Of a stretch of DNA of 64,000 bases, positions 45,703-54,928 are shown piece by piece. This stretch comes from an uncultured Acidobacteriota bacterium (GTDB taxonomy: Bacteria; Acidobacteriota; Terriglobia; Terriglobales; Acidobacteriaceae): positions 124,001 through 188,000 of the forward strand of contig CAILAC010000009.1 in NCBI GenBank assembly GCA_903832055.1. Direction: 5' to 3'. The position numbers were made by a program, and so were the translations under genes. Numbering within the stretch: the stretch's first letter is position 1; every line of letters begins with the position of its first letter. The notes under the pieces are model-generated. The model did no database searches, had not been told where the DNA came from, and saw only the letters and a list, made by a program, of their open reading frames with translations.

Positions 45703-46962
45703 CTAGTGTCGTTTGCGGAAACGCCTGATAAGCCATACGGGCAGGCCCAAAAGTGCTGCCAGAAAAAGCAGGGTTGGTCCGTATTCGGCAATAAAGAGCA
45801 CGATGCCGCCGATGACTGCCGCGAAGTTGCGGAAGCCGACGACGAGAGCCTTGTGCAGTCGATTGCCGAAAGACGGAGCGGGCAGTTCGGGCTGGGCCTT
45901 GTACTCCTCGGTAAGCTGCAGGTCAATGGTGGCAAAGTCGACGCGATGTTCGAGAGCTTTTTGCTGCGCCTCCATGGATTCAATGTCGCCACGGACGCTG
46001 GCGATTTCCTGCTCGACTGTGAGAACTTCTTCGATTTTGCCGGTGCGCTGTTGCAGGATGGCGCGAAGGCGATCTTCTGTGTCGCGGGAGTTTTTGAGGC
46101 GGGCAGAGAAGTCTGAATGCTGCTGGGTGACTTCTTCGCCAGACTGGGTTTCATTTTCAACGCGGCCGAGGGCTTTGATTTCGCTGAGTGCTGGCGCGAG
46201 CTGGTCGGTGGGGATGCGCAGGGAATCGCGCAGGCTGCGCGACGCGCCCTCGGGGGTGGATGCGGTGAGGTTGGCGGCGTATCCGTGATAGCGGGTGAGC
46301 ACGGTTTCCAACGCTGCGCGGGCCGCGGCGTAGTCGCGAACGACGAGGCTGAGCGTGACGGTGCGGGCGATCATCGGCCCGGTATTGCGTTCGAAACCAG
46401 GGGCTGGGGCCATCATCGCGGTGGATGCGAGCGCGCTGCGCGCCAGAGCGCCTGGAACTGACCTTTCCTGGGCGCGCGTTGCTGTCGGGGGCGGGGCGGC
46501 GTATTGATTGGTGGTGTCTGGGTCTGCATAACTTCTCCGTGGCGCAGCCCCGGAATTCCGATCCATCCGATCCATCGGATCACTATCGGCCTTCAGGTGC
46601 ATCTGTAATCTGGACGCTGCGAGGAAAGTGATAACAACCGCAAAACCACCTGCCCCGAGCAGGGCCAGCCAATGCGGTTTACCAAACCGGCCGTGGCCGG
46701 ATCGCGAGGGTGCAGTGGCGGCCAGTTTCTCCGCGGAGATTTCAGCCCGATGCATAATCGGGGATTCCAAGGCGACTGGTGCAGTGGGCACTTCCCACGA
46801 GGAAAGGGTCTGGGAGAGGCTGCGGAAGCCGGCCGCCAGGTCGGCGCACTCGGCGCATTGGTCGATGTGCTGCGCGATGGCAGCGCTCTCGTGAGGAGAT
46901 AGCTGGCCGTCGAAGTGGGCCATGATTTCTTCAGGAGCGATGGGGTGCATGGTGGTGTTCAT
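45703..46962 (-). CDS. Zinc-finger anti-sigma-like / DUF4349 membrane protein
   Basis: A 419-residue protein. The N-terminus has an anti-sigma zinc-finger motif (HIDQCAECADL, HxxxCxxC), then TM1 near residues 100-120, a Pro/Ala linker, a DUF4349 domain (TVTLSLVVRDYAAARAALE onward) with a coiled coil (about 270-350), and a second TM near the C-terminus before RRFRKRH. Its start overlaps the ECF sigma gene stop by four bases, so it is the likely cognate anti-sigma factor, with DUF4349 as the periplasmic sensing part (inference). Confidence 0.87.
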   Translation of the reverse strand: MNTTMHPIAPEEIMAHFDGQLSPHESAAIAQHIDQCAECADLAAGFRSLSQTLSSWEVPTAPVALESPIMHRAEISAEKLAATAPSRSGHGRFGKPHWLALLGAGGFAVVITFLAASRLQMHLKADSDPMDRMDRNSGAAPRRSYADPDTTNQYAAPPPTATRAQERSVPGALARSALASTAMMAPAPGFERNTGPMIARTVTLSLVVRDYAAARAALETVLTRYHGYAANLTASTPEGASRSLRDSLRIPTDQLAPALSEIKALGRVENETQSGEEVTQQHSDFSARLKNSRDTEDRLRAILQQRTGKIEEVLTVEQEIASVRGDIESMEAQQKALEHRVDFATIDLQLTEEYKAQPELPAPSFGNRLHKALVVGFRNFAAVIGGIVLFIAEYGPTLLFLAALLGLPVWLIRRFRKRH

Positions 46963-47606
46963 ACCTGTTCCTCGAACCCCATTTGCGGGGCGGCAAAGGT
47001 TGTGTGAGCCGGGGCAGAGAGGATTTCCTGGAGGGCAGACCGGGCACGAAAAATCCGCGAGCGCACGGTATTCAATGGCAGGCGGAGCACTTCAGCAATC
47101 TCGGTGTAGCTGAGCTGCTCGAATTCGCGGAGGAGGAGTACTTCACGGTCGAGATTGTCGAGCCGCGCAATGGCCTGGCGGACGAGTAGATTGGCCAGCA
47201 CGGAGCTGTGTTCTGAGGGGCCAGCATCTGGTTGGTTCTCGGCATCCGGTTTTCCCAGGAAGAGCGAGCGAAAGGCGACTTTGCGGCGATGAGCGCTCAG
47301 GATTTTGAACGCTACTGCGTAAATATAGGTGCGGAAAAGAGCCGTGGGCTGATAGCGGGATGCGGCTCGCAGTAACGCTAGAAATGTCTCCTGGGCGAGC
47401 TCTTCGGCGACGGCTGGTTCGGCAACGCGGCGCGCAAAAAAGCCAAAGAGCGGCTGATTGTAGCGCTCGAAGAGCAAGGCAAAAGCGTCGGCCTGACCAC
47501 AGGCGAAGGCAACCATGAGCTGTTCGTCAGTTCTGGCGTCAGGTCTGGCATCAGCACTGGAGTAAGCGGGTCCGCTTGTCTGCGAATTTCCGGATGATTC
47601 ATTCAT
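46959..47606 (-). CDS. ECF-type RNA polymerase sigma factor
   Basis: A 215-residue sigma-70 family member with region 2 (FALLFERYNQPLFGFFARRV, AEELAQETFLALLRA) and region 4 (LDREVLLLREFEQLSYTEIAEVLRLPLNTVRSRI). The C-terminal 20 residues extend beyond region 4. It is coupled by a four-base overlap to the zinc-finger/DUF4349 protein. GGAACTTT on the minus strand at 47738-47731 resembles an ECF -35 element and suggests autoregulation. Confidence 0.93.
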   Translation of the reverse strand: MNESSGNSQTSGPAYSSADARPDARTDEQLMVAFACGQADAFALLFERYNQPLFGFFARRVAEPAVAEELAQETFLALLRAASRYQPTALFRTYIYAVAFKILSAHRRKVAFRSLFLGKPDAENQPDAGPSEHSSVLANLLVRQAIARLDNLDREVLLLREFEQLSYTEIAEVLRLPLNTVRSRIFRARSALQEILSAPAHTTFAAPQMGFEEQV

Positions 47607-47730
47607 AAGCTTCAGGCATATGGGTATGGCTTTGCCGCCTCCGCGTGTGGAAAGGCCATCGGCGCGTCGATACCTGCTGCACTTGCAGCCGATTGGACTC
47701 CATACTAGCGGTAATGGCTTGAGTGGGAGG

Positions 47731-47740
47731 AAAGTTCCCC
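47731..47740 (-). promoter_or_regulatory. Possible ECF-type -35 element upstream of the sigma gene
   Basis: GGGGAACTTT on the minus strand matches the GGAACTT core used by many ECF factors. It lies about 125 bases before the sigma start. No clear -10 partner (GTC-type) was found 16-17 bases downstream, so this is tentative. Confidence 0.3.
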
Positions 47741-47782
47741 GGGGAAATAAAAATATGTAGGAATGAGGCGTTTAGGAGGGTT

Positions 47783-47867
47783 TGGTGCGGAAGAGGGGAC
47801 TTGAACCCCTATGGATCGCTCCGCCAGATCCTAAGTCTGGTGCGTCTGCCAATTTCGCCACTTCCGC
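47783..47867 (-). tRNA. tRNA-Leu (anticodon UAG)
   Basis: Read on the minus strand: 7-bp acceptor stem GCGGAAG/CTTCCGC, D arm GCG...CGC, anticodon stem CCAGA/TCTGG with loop CTTAGGA (anticodon TAG), a 13-base long variable arm as expected for tRNA-Leu, T arm AGGGG/CCCCT with TTCAAGT, discriminator A, and an encoded CCA at 47785-47783. Confidence 0.96.
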
Positions 47868-48173
47868 AGTTTTACTTTCGACAACCTGTCACTCTATCGA
47901 AGCTGATCCCTCGGTCAGTCCCCGCGAGAGTCACCCGCAGCACTCACGCAAGCGCCAGCTTGTCCACTGCCAACCGGGTGCTTGGGTGCCGGATGCGGAC
48001 CGCGCATCGTTCTCTGAATTGTACTGTGATTGAGACACTGAGCAACAGTGCGACCGGAAGCCACCCTCTCCGCAATGAGCAGGGAAAGGGTGGCTTCAGG
48101 ATTTCTGGCGAAACTGAGGATTGGATCAGCACACCTAGGACAAGCGTCCATTGACCAGGTCGCCAAGCCAATA
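47868..48173. other. 306-bp intergenic region with a perfect hairpin
   Basis: This lies between tRNA-Leu and the end of the molybdenum hydroxylase gene. It contains a perfect 11-bp inverted repeat GAAGCCACCCT (48057-48067) / AGGGTGGCTTC (48087-48097) with a 19-base loop and no T-tract on either side. No gene is seen. The tRNA promoter should lie at its left end. Confidence 0.55.
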
Positions 48174-50420
48174 TCAGGCCCAGCTGAATCCGCTGCGCTG
48201 CAGCGGCAGGGTGCGAATTCTCTTGCCGGTGGCGGCAAAGATGGCATTCGTGACTGCCGGCAGAATGGGCGGAAGCGTCGGTTCGCCGAGACCCGTTGGT
48301 GCGTAGTCGGTCTTGCGCCAGTAGACTTCCATCTTGGGCGCCTGCCGCATGCGCATCAGGGGGTGGTTGTGGAAGTTTGACTGCTGGATCACGCCGTCGA
48401 CCAGGGTGATTTCCTGCGCAAGGTGGCCCATGCCTTCCATGATGCCGCCATGCCCCATGCTCTCGGCGGCATTGGGATTGATGATCTGGCTGCCCACGTC
48501 TCCGGCAGCCCAGACCCGGTGCACGGTGACCCTGTTATCCGCGTCGACGCTGACGTCGGCTACTTCGGCAAAGTAGCCCAAATGGCAAAACCATGCGGCG
48601 ATGCCCATGCCGCGGCCCGGTTCTTTTGTGCGCTTTGCCCAGCCTGATTTTTCGGCGACCAACTCAAGCACCCCTTTGAAGCGCTCAGGGATGAGAACCG
48701 ACGGCCCGGTTGGTTCGTGGTCTCCCACGGCATCGTGCTCACCAGACGACCACGGCATTTTCTTGTTGCTGAGAAGTTCGAGCTGGAACTCCAGCGGATC
48801 GCGTCCCGCAGCATGCGCCAACTCGTCGATAAAGGACTGCGCGACCCAGCAGTAGGCGTTGTCGCCCGGGGCGCGCAATGCTCCCGTGCGCAGCATCAGC
48901 GGCTGCATTGAAATGTGCAGAGCATACGCAGGCGCAAAGCCCGCGGGAAAACTGTCTTGCCCCATGCCGCCGCCGGAGGTGGCCTGCTTGCCATCGCCAA
49001 AGGTGACAAAGTGATGCCGCCAGGCAGTCATCTTGCCCTGGGCATCCACGCCGCCTTTGAGCCCGACGGTTGCGCCGGGGCGAAATGGGTCATGCGCGAC
49101 GTCGTCTTCGCGGGACCAGAGCAGCTTGACCGGTGCGTCAATGTGCTTTGCGATCCAGGCAGCCTCAACGAGGTAGTCGTTCTGGAGCCGACGGCCGAAG
49201 CTGCCTCCCGAGCGCACCATGTGGGTGGTGATATCGCTCTGCTCAATGCCAAGTGTTTTGGCAACGAGCGCCAGGCCATCGGCGGGCAGCGTGCTGGTTG
49301 ACCACATCTCCAGCTTGCCATCTTTCCAGTGCGCAGTGGAGCCCTGTGGCTCCATGGTGACGTGGGCGATGAACGGGAACTGGTAGGTGGCCTCGACCGT
49401 CTTTGCCGAAGCACCGAGTGCCGCATCGATATCGCCGTATTTGCGTACCGCTCGTTCGGGCGTCGCCTTGAGCAACTCAGCCGCTTTGGCTGCAAATCCG
49501 TCGGTGCTCTGGGTGGCTGCGGGGCCCAGGTCCCAGTCAACTTTGAGCTTTTTGCGGGCCTGCTGCGCGTGCCACCAGGTGTCGGCGACGATGGCGATGC
49601 CCGGTTCCATGCCCGGTTCCCACGGCGTAAACGCTGCCGGGGTAATGCCGCCATCGATCACGATTACGTGGCGCACGCCTGGCAAAGCCTTGATCTGGTC
49701 GATGTTTGCGGTTTTCACTTTGCCGGCAAACACGGGTGCCTTTTCAATGGAGGCATACAGCATTCCCGGCAGCTCTACATCGATGCCAAAGAGCGGCTTG
49801 CCGGTAACGATGGCGCGGGTATCAACGCCGGGCTGCGAGTGGCCGATAATGCGGTAATCCTTGGGGTCTTTGAGCTTGACGCTGCTGAGGGCGGGGGCAG
49901 GCAGGGCAGCCGCTTTGGCGGCCAACTCCCCGTATCCCAGTGACCGCCCTGAAGCCGAGTGAAGCACCCGGCCGGCCTTCGTCGTACATTGATCCATTTG
50001 ATCGGCCGGCAGGCCCCAGGTCTGGGCAGCGGCGGTGATGAGCAACTGGCGTCCGGCAGCGCCAACGCGCCGCATCGGCTCCCAGCCCATCGGCGTGTTC
50101 GCTGATCCACCTGAAAATTGACGGCCATAGATCTTTTCGTTCAGGTCGGCCTGCTGGATGCGGACATCCTTCCAGTCAACGTCCAGTTCCTCCGCTATCA
50201 GCATCGGCAGCATGATGCGCATGCCCTGGCCAGACTCTGAAGCGCGGGCCATGATGGTCACAATGCCATCCTTGGCGATGTGAATGAAGGCCTGTGGCGT
50301 CAGGTCAGGTGGCGCACCCGGCGCCTGCGCCAAGGCAAACTTCGAGGTGCGAAGATTCAGCGCAAGACCACCGCCCGCCAGGGCGCTTATCCGCAGGAAA
50401 GATCGTCGATTAATCTGCAT
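48174..50420 (-). CDS. Molybdopterin-binding subunit of an IorB-type aldehyde/isoquinoline oxidoreductase
   Basis: A 748-residue protein. The Tat signal NRRSFLRISALAGGGLALN suits a periplasmic molybdenum hydroxylase. Two xanthine-dehydrogenase-type domains follow (ASESGQGMRIMLPMLIAEEL, GGSANTPMGWEPMRRVGA, SGGSFGRRLQNDYLVEAAWIA). The catalytic Glu region lies near the C-terminus (GVIQQSNFHNHPLMRMRQAP, then GLGEPTLPPILPA). Substrates of this class range over N-heterocycles and aldehydes and are not deduced here. The small 2Fe-2S subunit gene is 13 bases upstream. No XdhC-type maturation gene or cytochrome subunit is adjacent. Confidence 0.88.
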   Translation of the reverse strand: MQINRRSFLRISALAGGGLALNLRTSKFALAQAPGAPPDLTPQAFIHIAKDGIVTIMARASESGQGMRIMLPMLIAEELDVDWKDVRIQQADLNEKIYGRQFSGGSANTPMGWEPMRRVGAAGRQLLITAAAQTWGLPADQMDQCTTKAGRVLHSASGRSLGYGELAAKAAALPAPALSSVKLKDPKDYRIIGHSQPGVDTRAIVTGKPLFGIDVELPGMLYASIEKAPVFAGKVKTANIDQIKALPGVRHVIVIDGGITPAAFTPWEPGMEPGIAIVADTWWHAQQARKKLKVDWDLGPAATQSTDGFAAKAAELLKATPERAVRKYGDIDAALGASAKTVEATYQFPFIAHVTMEPQGSTAHWKDGKLEMWSTSTLPADGLALVAKTLGIEQSDITTHMVRSGGSFGRRLQNDYLVEAAWIAKHIDAPVKLLWSREDDVAHDPFRPGATVGLKGGVDAQGKMTAWRHHFVTFGDGKQATSGGGMGQDSFPAGFAPAYALHISMQPLMLRTGALRAPGDNAYCWVAQSFIDELAHAAGRDPLEFQLELLSNKKMPWSSGEHDAVGDHEPTGPSVLIPERFKGVLELVAEKSGWAKRTKEPGRGMGIAAWFCHLGYFAEVADVSVDADNRVTVHRVWAAGDVGSQIINPNAAESMGHGGIMEGMGHLAQEITLVDGVIQQSNFHNHPLMRMRQAPKMEVYWRKTDYAPTGLGEPTLPPILPAVTNAIFAATGKRIRTLPLQRSGFSWA

Positions 50421-50433
50421 GACTCGGCCTCTT

Positions 50434-50907
50434 TTACTTGGTGGGGTTTGGCGTGGCGTTTTGAGCTGCTTCGTGGATTGCCTGGCGGATGCGCGTATAG
50501 GTTCCGCATCGGCAGAGGTTGCCGCTCATGGCGTCATCGATTTCTGAGTCGGAGGGGTGGGCTGTGTGCTGCAGCAGAGCGGCGGCAGACATTATCTGCC
50601 CAGCCTGGCAGTATCCACACTGCGGCACGTCGAGTGCTTCCCAGGCCACCTGAACAGGGTGCAGTCCCTCGGGAGAAAGGCCTTCAATCGTGGTGACGGG
50701 GTCCGTGCCGATGGTCCCGACGGGCGTGATGCACGAGCGCACCGCATGGCCGCCCACCATCACCGTGCAGGCGCCGCAAAGCCCCAGGCCGCAGCCGTAC
50801 TTTGAGCCTTTCAGATGCAACAGGTCGCGCAGCACCCACAAGAGGGGCATTTCCGGAGGCGCGTCCACCGTGGTTGCCACGTTGTTGACCTTCAATTGGA
50901 TACTCAT
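50434..50907 (-). CDS. 2Fe-2S subunit of the molybdenum hydroxylase (IorA/CoxS-type)
   Basis: A 157-residue electron-transfer subunit with two [2Fe-2S] sites: the plant-ferredoxin-type N-terminal set ([20 protein letters not shown]) and the C-terminal set ([10 protein letters not shown] and [16 protein letters not shown]). It passes electrons from the Mo subunit encoded next. There is no signal peptide, so it would be carried out by the Tat signal of its partner. Confidence 0.93.
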   Translation of the reverse strand: MSIQLKVNNVATTVDAPPEMPLLWVLRDLLHLKGSKYGCGLGLCGACTVMVGGHAVRSCITPVGTIGTDPVTTIEGLSPEGLHPVQVAWEALDVPQCGYCQAGQIMSAAALLQHTAHPSDSEIDDAMSGNLCRCGTYTRIRQAIHEAAQNATPNPTK

Positions 50908-51146
50908 CGTTTACTCCCGATCTGGAATGTCAATGGTTCAGTCATCTACTCTCGCCGGAAGTCTATCAGATTGCAGCTTCGATTTCTGCCATGTGCTGCC
51001 CGGTGCGGCAATACCGATATTCGAGCGGTCAAACTGCCGTTTCGGTCAGGATTCTGCTGGTGCCGAGGCAAGGGGCGTTTCCCAGTGATGAATGACCGCG
51101 GTCCGACAGCGACATGTCTCCTTGGATCGAGTCCGGGGCGTTCTCG

Positions 51147-52736
51147 TCAATGGCCTCCGGTTTCAACGCCATCGCCCCGCACATTCGTCGCCAGCAGGAC
51201 GATGGGCGCAGCTACCAGCGTGATGATGCCGACGGCAAAGAAGCAATCCATGAAACCGAGCAGCGAGCTCTGCGCAATCAAGCCTGCGTAGATGCGCGCG
51301 GCCGCGGCTTGCATTGCGGATTCGCGCGCCAGGCCGTGCTGTTCAAAGTATGTCGCCATCTGCCGCAGTGCAGATTGATATACGGGTGAACCCGGCCCCA
51401 GGGAATTGCCCAGACGAGCCTGGTGAAAGCTTTGTCGGCGCTCACTGATCGTCGTGGCAAACGCGATACCGAAGCTGCCGCCCCAGTTTCGAAAGAAGTT
51501 GGTGAAGGAAGAAGCGCGGTTGTTCTGCTCCGGGGTCAGCTGCGAATAGCTGATGACCGACAGCGGTACAAAGAAGAACGCATAGCCGACTCCGGTCGCC
51601 ACGCGCGCCATCGAAAAGTGCCCGAAGTCGGTATCAAGATTGCAGCGGCCGGCATAGAGAAACGAAAGGCCGATGCCGGTGATCGAGCAGAAGAGCAGCA
51701 GCCGTGGTTTCACAACGCCTCGCTGGACCAGCACTGCACCAACCGGCGCGAGCAGCGTAATGGCAAACGCACCCGGCCCCAGCACCAGTCCTGCATCGAC
51801 TGCGCGATACCCATACAGCGACTGCAGCATCTGCGGGATGATTGTGGTCGATGCGAAGAGGCCAAAGCCGAAAAGAAAGTAAAACAGGTTGGCGATGGCA
51901 AAGTTCCTGATTCTGAGGAGCCGGAAATCGATGACCGGATCAGGATGCTGTACCTCCCAGAAGATCGCAGAAACAAGGCAGACGAGTGCGATGGCAAACA
52001 TCCACACAATGAATCGCGAGCCGAACCAGTCTTCAATCTGGCCTCGATCGAGCATGACCTCGAGCGCCGCCGAGCCGATGCCGATGAGCGCAATGCCGAT
52101 CGCATCGACCTGCAGTGTGCCTGTGGCGGAGCGGACACTCTTTCGCTCCTCTTGAAAAGCCGGGGGATCGTGCACGAAGCGGCTGGTCAGGTACAGCGAG
52201 AGCAGGCCAATGGGGATGTTGATGAAGAAGATCCATCGCCAGCTGAAGTTGTCGGTAATCCAACCGCCCAGCACCGGGCCGATTGCCGGCGCGGTGACGA
52301 TTGCAATCGTGTAGAGAGCGAATGCCGTCGCCCGCTTCGCTGGTGGGAACGTGTCGACAAGAATGGCCTGCTCAACGGGCGCCAGCCCACCTCCCCCGAT
52401 GCCCTGCAGCGTGCGCGCAATCAATATGAAGGGGAGCGTTGGCGCAATTCCGCACAAAAACGACGTGGCCGTGAAGAGCGCGACGCAGGTCATGTAGTAG
52501 ACCTTGCGACCGAAGACCCTGGAGAGCCACGCCGAAAGAGGAAGAATGACGGCATTTGCTACAAGGTAGGTGGTCAGAATCCAGGTCACTTCATTGAACG
52601 ATCGCCCCAGTCCTCCCGCGATGTTGGGCAGCGACACGTTTGCGATGGAGGTGTCGAGCAGTTCCATGAAGGTCGCAAGGGTTACGGTGAGAGCGACGAT
52701 CCAGGGGTTGACGTTGCGCGCTTCGCCGGGCCTCAA
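51147..52736 (-). CDS. DHA2-family MFS drug efflux transporter (EmrB/QacA type)
   Basis: A 529-residue inner-membrane protein with 14 expected TM segments. TM1 carries LDTSIANVSLPNIAGGLG (motif D1), later come LSAWLSRVFGRKVYY (motif A) and the antiporter motif C region ALYTIAIVTAPAIGPVLGGW. No EmrA-type membrane fusion partner is present. The start TTG 52736 overlaps the DinB-like gene stop (TTGA), placing it last in the tetR-SDR-DinB-MFS operon. Confidence 0.92.
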   Translation of the reverse strand: MRPGEARNVNPWIVALTVTLATFMELLDTSIANVSLPNIAGGLGRSFNEVTWILTTYLVANAVILPLSAWLSRVFGRKVYYMTCVALFTATSFLCGIAPTLPFILIARTLQGIGGGGLAPVEQAILVDTFPPAKRATAFALYTIAIVTAPAIGPVLGGWITDNFSWRWIFFINIPIGLLSLYLTSRFVHDPPAFQEERKSVRSATGTLQVDAIGIALIGIGSAALEVMLDRGQIEDWFGSRFIVWMFAIALVCLVSAIFWEVQHPDPVIDFRLLRIRNFAIANLFYFLFGFGLFASTTIIPQMLQSLYGYRAVDAGLVLGPGAFAITLLAPVGAVLVQRGVVKPRLLLFCSITGIGLSFLYAGRCNLDTDFGHFSMARVATGVGYAFFFVPLSVISYSQLTPEQNNRASSFTNFFRNWGGSFGIAFATTISERRQSFHQARLGNSLGPGSPVYQSALRQMATYFEQHGLARESAMQAAAARIYAGLIAQSSLLGFMDCFFAVGIITLVAAPIVLLATNVRGDGVETGGH

Positions 52737-53308
52737 TGGGGCAATCCTCGCGCGACGGTCCGGCGCAGGCGAACGAGCTGATATTCATGGTGCCAGATGT
52801 GAACAGCGAGGAATCGCATCGCTGTCTCCAGGCTCAGTGCGCCGGTTGCCGGATGCTGCATGGCAATCCAATAACGGCAGCGATTGCCTTGACTGCGCAG
52901 CAGGTCAAGGAGCGAGCGGCGTTCTAAGTCCCACTCTTCGATCAGCTCCCGCAGTGGGGGTGGTGCCACGGGCTCCAGAAAGGCGACCGCTCCTGGAATG
53001 CGCACGCGAATTGGGAAACGAAAGGCAAGAAGCAGGAGTTCAGCTCGCCATCGCTCGGCGGATGTCGGGCTCATTTGTTCGGTGAGGTTTCGCTCACATG
53101 AGAGCCTCACTGCACGCTCAGTCAGCACCAGATGCGTCAAGAGCTGAAGCGTTGACCAGCCCTGTGGCTTCGGCGCGTAGTCCAGCCAGTCTTGCGGCCA
53201 AGCTTCGACAACGGCCAGCATGCCTGCCTTGCGTCGCTCCAGTTGTTGCAGAGACTTGCGGCAGTAGGCGGGCAGGCTTGTTTCGGTTTTCAGGAGTGAT
53301 GGAGTCAC
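52733..53308 (-). CDS. DinB-like four-helix-bundle protein
   Basis: A 191-residue protein with the DinB/YfiT-type metal-site pattern: WSTLQLLTHLVLTE (first His) and, near the C-terminus, HIWHHEYQL (HxxxH). Many relatives are thiol-dependent transferases (mycothiol- or bacillithiol-S-transferases); the cofactor here is unknown. GTG 53308 overlaps the SDR stop in GTGA (53305-53308) and its own stop overlaps the MFS start. Confidence 0.82.
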   Translation of the reverse strand: MTPSLLKTETSLPAYCRKSLQQLERRKAGMLAVVEAWPQDWLDYAPKPQGWSTLQLLTHLVLTERAVRLSCERNLTEQMSPTSAERWRAELLLLAFRFPIRVRIPGAVAFLEPVAPPPLRELIEEWDLERRSLLDLLRSQGNRCRYWIAMQHPATGALSLETAMRFLAVHIWHHEYQLVRLRRTVARGLPH

Positions 53309-54114
53309 GCACCGGCTCCAGAACGCTGGTGCTTCGTCATTCCGCCCATGACCTGGCCAAGAATGAGGCTGCGAATCGATCGCGGAAGCGGCACCAGCGA
53401 ATACGAGAGCAGCTTGCTCAAGCCGCCGGGGATGACCGTCCCCTGCCGGCCAAGCGCACGCAAAGCCTCTTCCGCAACCGTCTGTGGCAGCACGGCCGCG
53501 CCCATCACCATATCGGCTCGGGAAGCAAAGCCACTCTGAACCGGCCCCGGAGCGCAGGCCAATACATCGATCTGGTTCGGCTTCAGCTCCAGCCGCAGCC
53601 CTTCAGCAAGCGACTGCACGTATGCCTTGGTTGCTGCGTAGTGCGCCGACTGCGGAACGCCCTGCCAGCCCACCAGAGAACTGAGCAGGATGATGCCTCC
53701 CTTGCCCCGCAGCGCAAAGCGGTTGCCAAAGACGACGCATTGCTCGAGGACTGCATAGCAGTTCAGATCAAGCATGTTGCGCTCCTGGCGCAGATTGGCC
53801 CTGAGCAGCGGACCCGAGGTGCCATAGCCGGCAGAGGCAACCAGCAGCCCGACGTTGATCGGCTCCGTCGCGCTGGCCAGTTCGGCCAATCCCTCAGGGG
53901 TGCTGAGGTCTACAGCCAGCATCTGCACCTCAACGCCGTACCGGGTGCGAAGCTCAAGCGCCAATTCGTTCAGGCGGTCCGCACGCCGGGCCACGATCAT
54001 CAGGTTCATGCCGCGTGACGCCAGTTGTTCGGCGAATGCGTAGCCGATGCCATCGGACGCGCCTGTTACGACCGCCCATGGGCCGTACTTGCTCAGAAAA
54101 GTCTGCCTGTTCAA
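53305..54114 (-). CDS. Short-chain dehydrogenase/reductase
   Basis: A 269-residue classical SDR from TTG 54114, which overlaps the tetR stop (TTGA) and follows GGAG by eight bases. The cofactor site is VTGASDGIGYAFAEQLA with a following ARR pattern favouring NADPH, and the active site is SSLVG with SAHYAATKAYVQSL (Tyr-x3-Lys). The substrate is unknown. An alternative start at 54153 would overlap tetR by 43 bases. Confidence 0.9.
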   Translation of the reverse strand: MNRQTFLSKYGPWAVVTGASDGIGYAFAEQLASRGMNLMIVARRADRLNELALELRTRYGVEVQMLAVDLSTPEGLAELASATEPINVGLLVASAGYGTSGPLLRANLRQERNMLDLNCYAVLEQCVVFGNRFALRGKGGIILLSSLVGWQGVPQSAHYAATKAYVQSLAEGLRLELKPNQIDVLACAPGPVQSGFASRADMVMGAAVLPQTVAEEALRALGRQGTVIPGGLSKLLSYSLVPLPRSIRSLILGQVMGGMTKHQRSGAGA

Positions 54115-54725
54115 TTCACTGTCTCCAAAAACGCCGGTGGTTGTTCGCTGCAAAAGGCTTGCTCAAAGAATGCTCGTCCGGCCGCCAGCATCTGTATCCG
54201 TGTCTCTTGGTTCGGGTGGGCACGCGCGGACATGATGCACCCGGCCATGGAGGAGAAAAGCACCAGGAAAGCAGAGCGGCGTTGCGAGGCCGTCGCCCCC
54301 GGCATGAGGAAGTCGAGGCGGTCGGCATACGCGTCCAGGGCTTCGCCGACTGCGCTCTTCATCGCCAGAGGCATCCTGGCCAGCTCGGTTCCCATCGCCG
54401 CAAGCGCACACCCGAGGTCCGGACGCAGCATATGTTCTTCGCTCAGATAGGTGGCGATGACCTTCCGGAGGGCTTCGCGTCTCGACAGATTGCGAACCAT
54501 GTCTCTCAGGCGCGTCGCCACCTGATCAAGAGCCGTCGAAACGGCCTCCCGCAGCAGTTGATCCTTGTCTTCAAAGTGTTTGTAAAAGCCGCCATGGGTC
54601 AGACCCGCCGCCTGCATCACATCTGCAACGCGAACCGCTTCACTGCCGTTTGAGCGGAACTGACTGGCCGCGACCTCGAGGATTCTCTGACGGATCTCTT
54701 GTTTGTGGGTCGGTCTGTATCGCAT
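54111..54725 (-). CDS. TetR-family transcriptional repressor
   Basis: A 204-residue protein with the TetR HTH near residues 13-58 (RILEVAASQFRSNGSEAVRVADVMQAAGLTHGGFYKHF) shown here as two joined stretches, HTH helix 2 being VADVMQAAGLTHGGFYKHFE. A helical ligand domain follows. It heads the operon with SDR, DinB-like and MFS genes and likely represses it through the palindrome at 54730-54755. The ligand is probably an exported toxic compound (inference). Confidence 0.92.
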   Translation of the reverse strand: MRYRPTHKQEIRQRILEVAASQFRSNGSEAVRVADVMQAAGLTHGGFYKHFEDKDQLLREAVSTALDQVATRLRDMVRNLSRREALRKVIATYLSEEHMLRPDLGCALAAMGTELARMPLAMKSAVGEALDAYADRLDFLMPGATASQRRSAFLVLFSSMAGCIMSARAHPNQETRIQMLAAGRAFFEQAFCSEQPPAFLETVN

Positions 54726-54729
54726 GCCT

Positions 54730-54755
54730 CATAGGATGATGATAATAATCCTATG
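54730..54755. promoter_or_regulatory. Palindromic operator candidate for the TetR repressor
   Basis: Perfect 8-bp arms CATAGGAT (54730-54737) and ATCCTATG (54748-54755) flank a 10-base AT-rich centre. The site begins five bases upstream of the tetR ATG, the usual place for an autoregulatory TetR operator. Confidence 0.75.
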
Positions 54756-54928
54756 GATGCAGGTTTTTTTCGCGGCCTTTTCAGGGTGGTCCTTGCCTGG
54801 ATATTGAGCGTCCTAGCCCAAAGCCCCTCAGCGCGTGCGAGAGCCAGCCTGCCTGGGCCACATTTGCACCGAAACTCTGGCGGGGCTGGCATCAGCCACA
54901 ATCCCGATACCCAGACCGGGAACTTCGT

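Noticed and set aside
48057-48097. 11-bp inverted repeat as a Rho-independent terminator
   Set aside because: The arms are perfect but no T-tract follows on either strand, so it is kept only as an unexplained hairpin.
47783-48173. tRNA-Leu as the attachment site of an integrated element
   Set aside because: No integrase and no second copy of the tRNA 3' end were seen; neighbouring genes look chromosomal.
51423-52781. 452-codon plus-strand frame opposite the MFS gene
   Set aside because: Arg-rich antisense shadow; the minus strand encodes a clear transporter.
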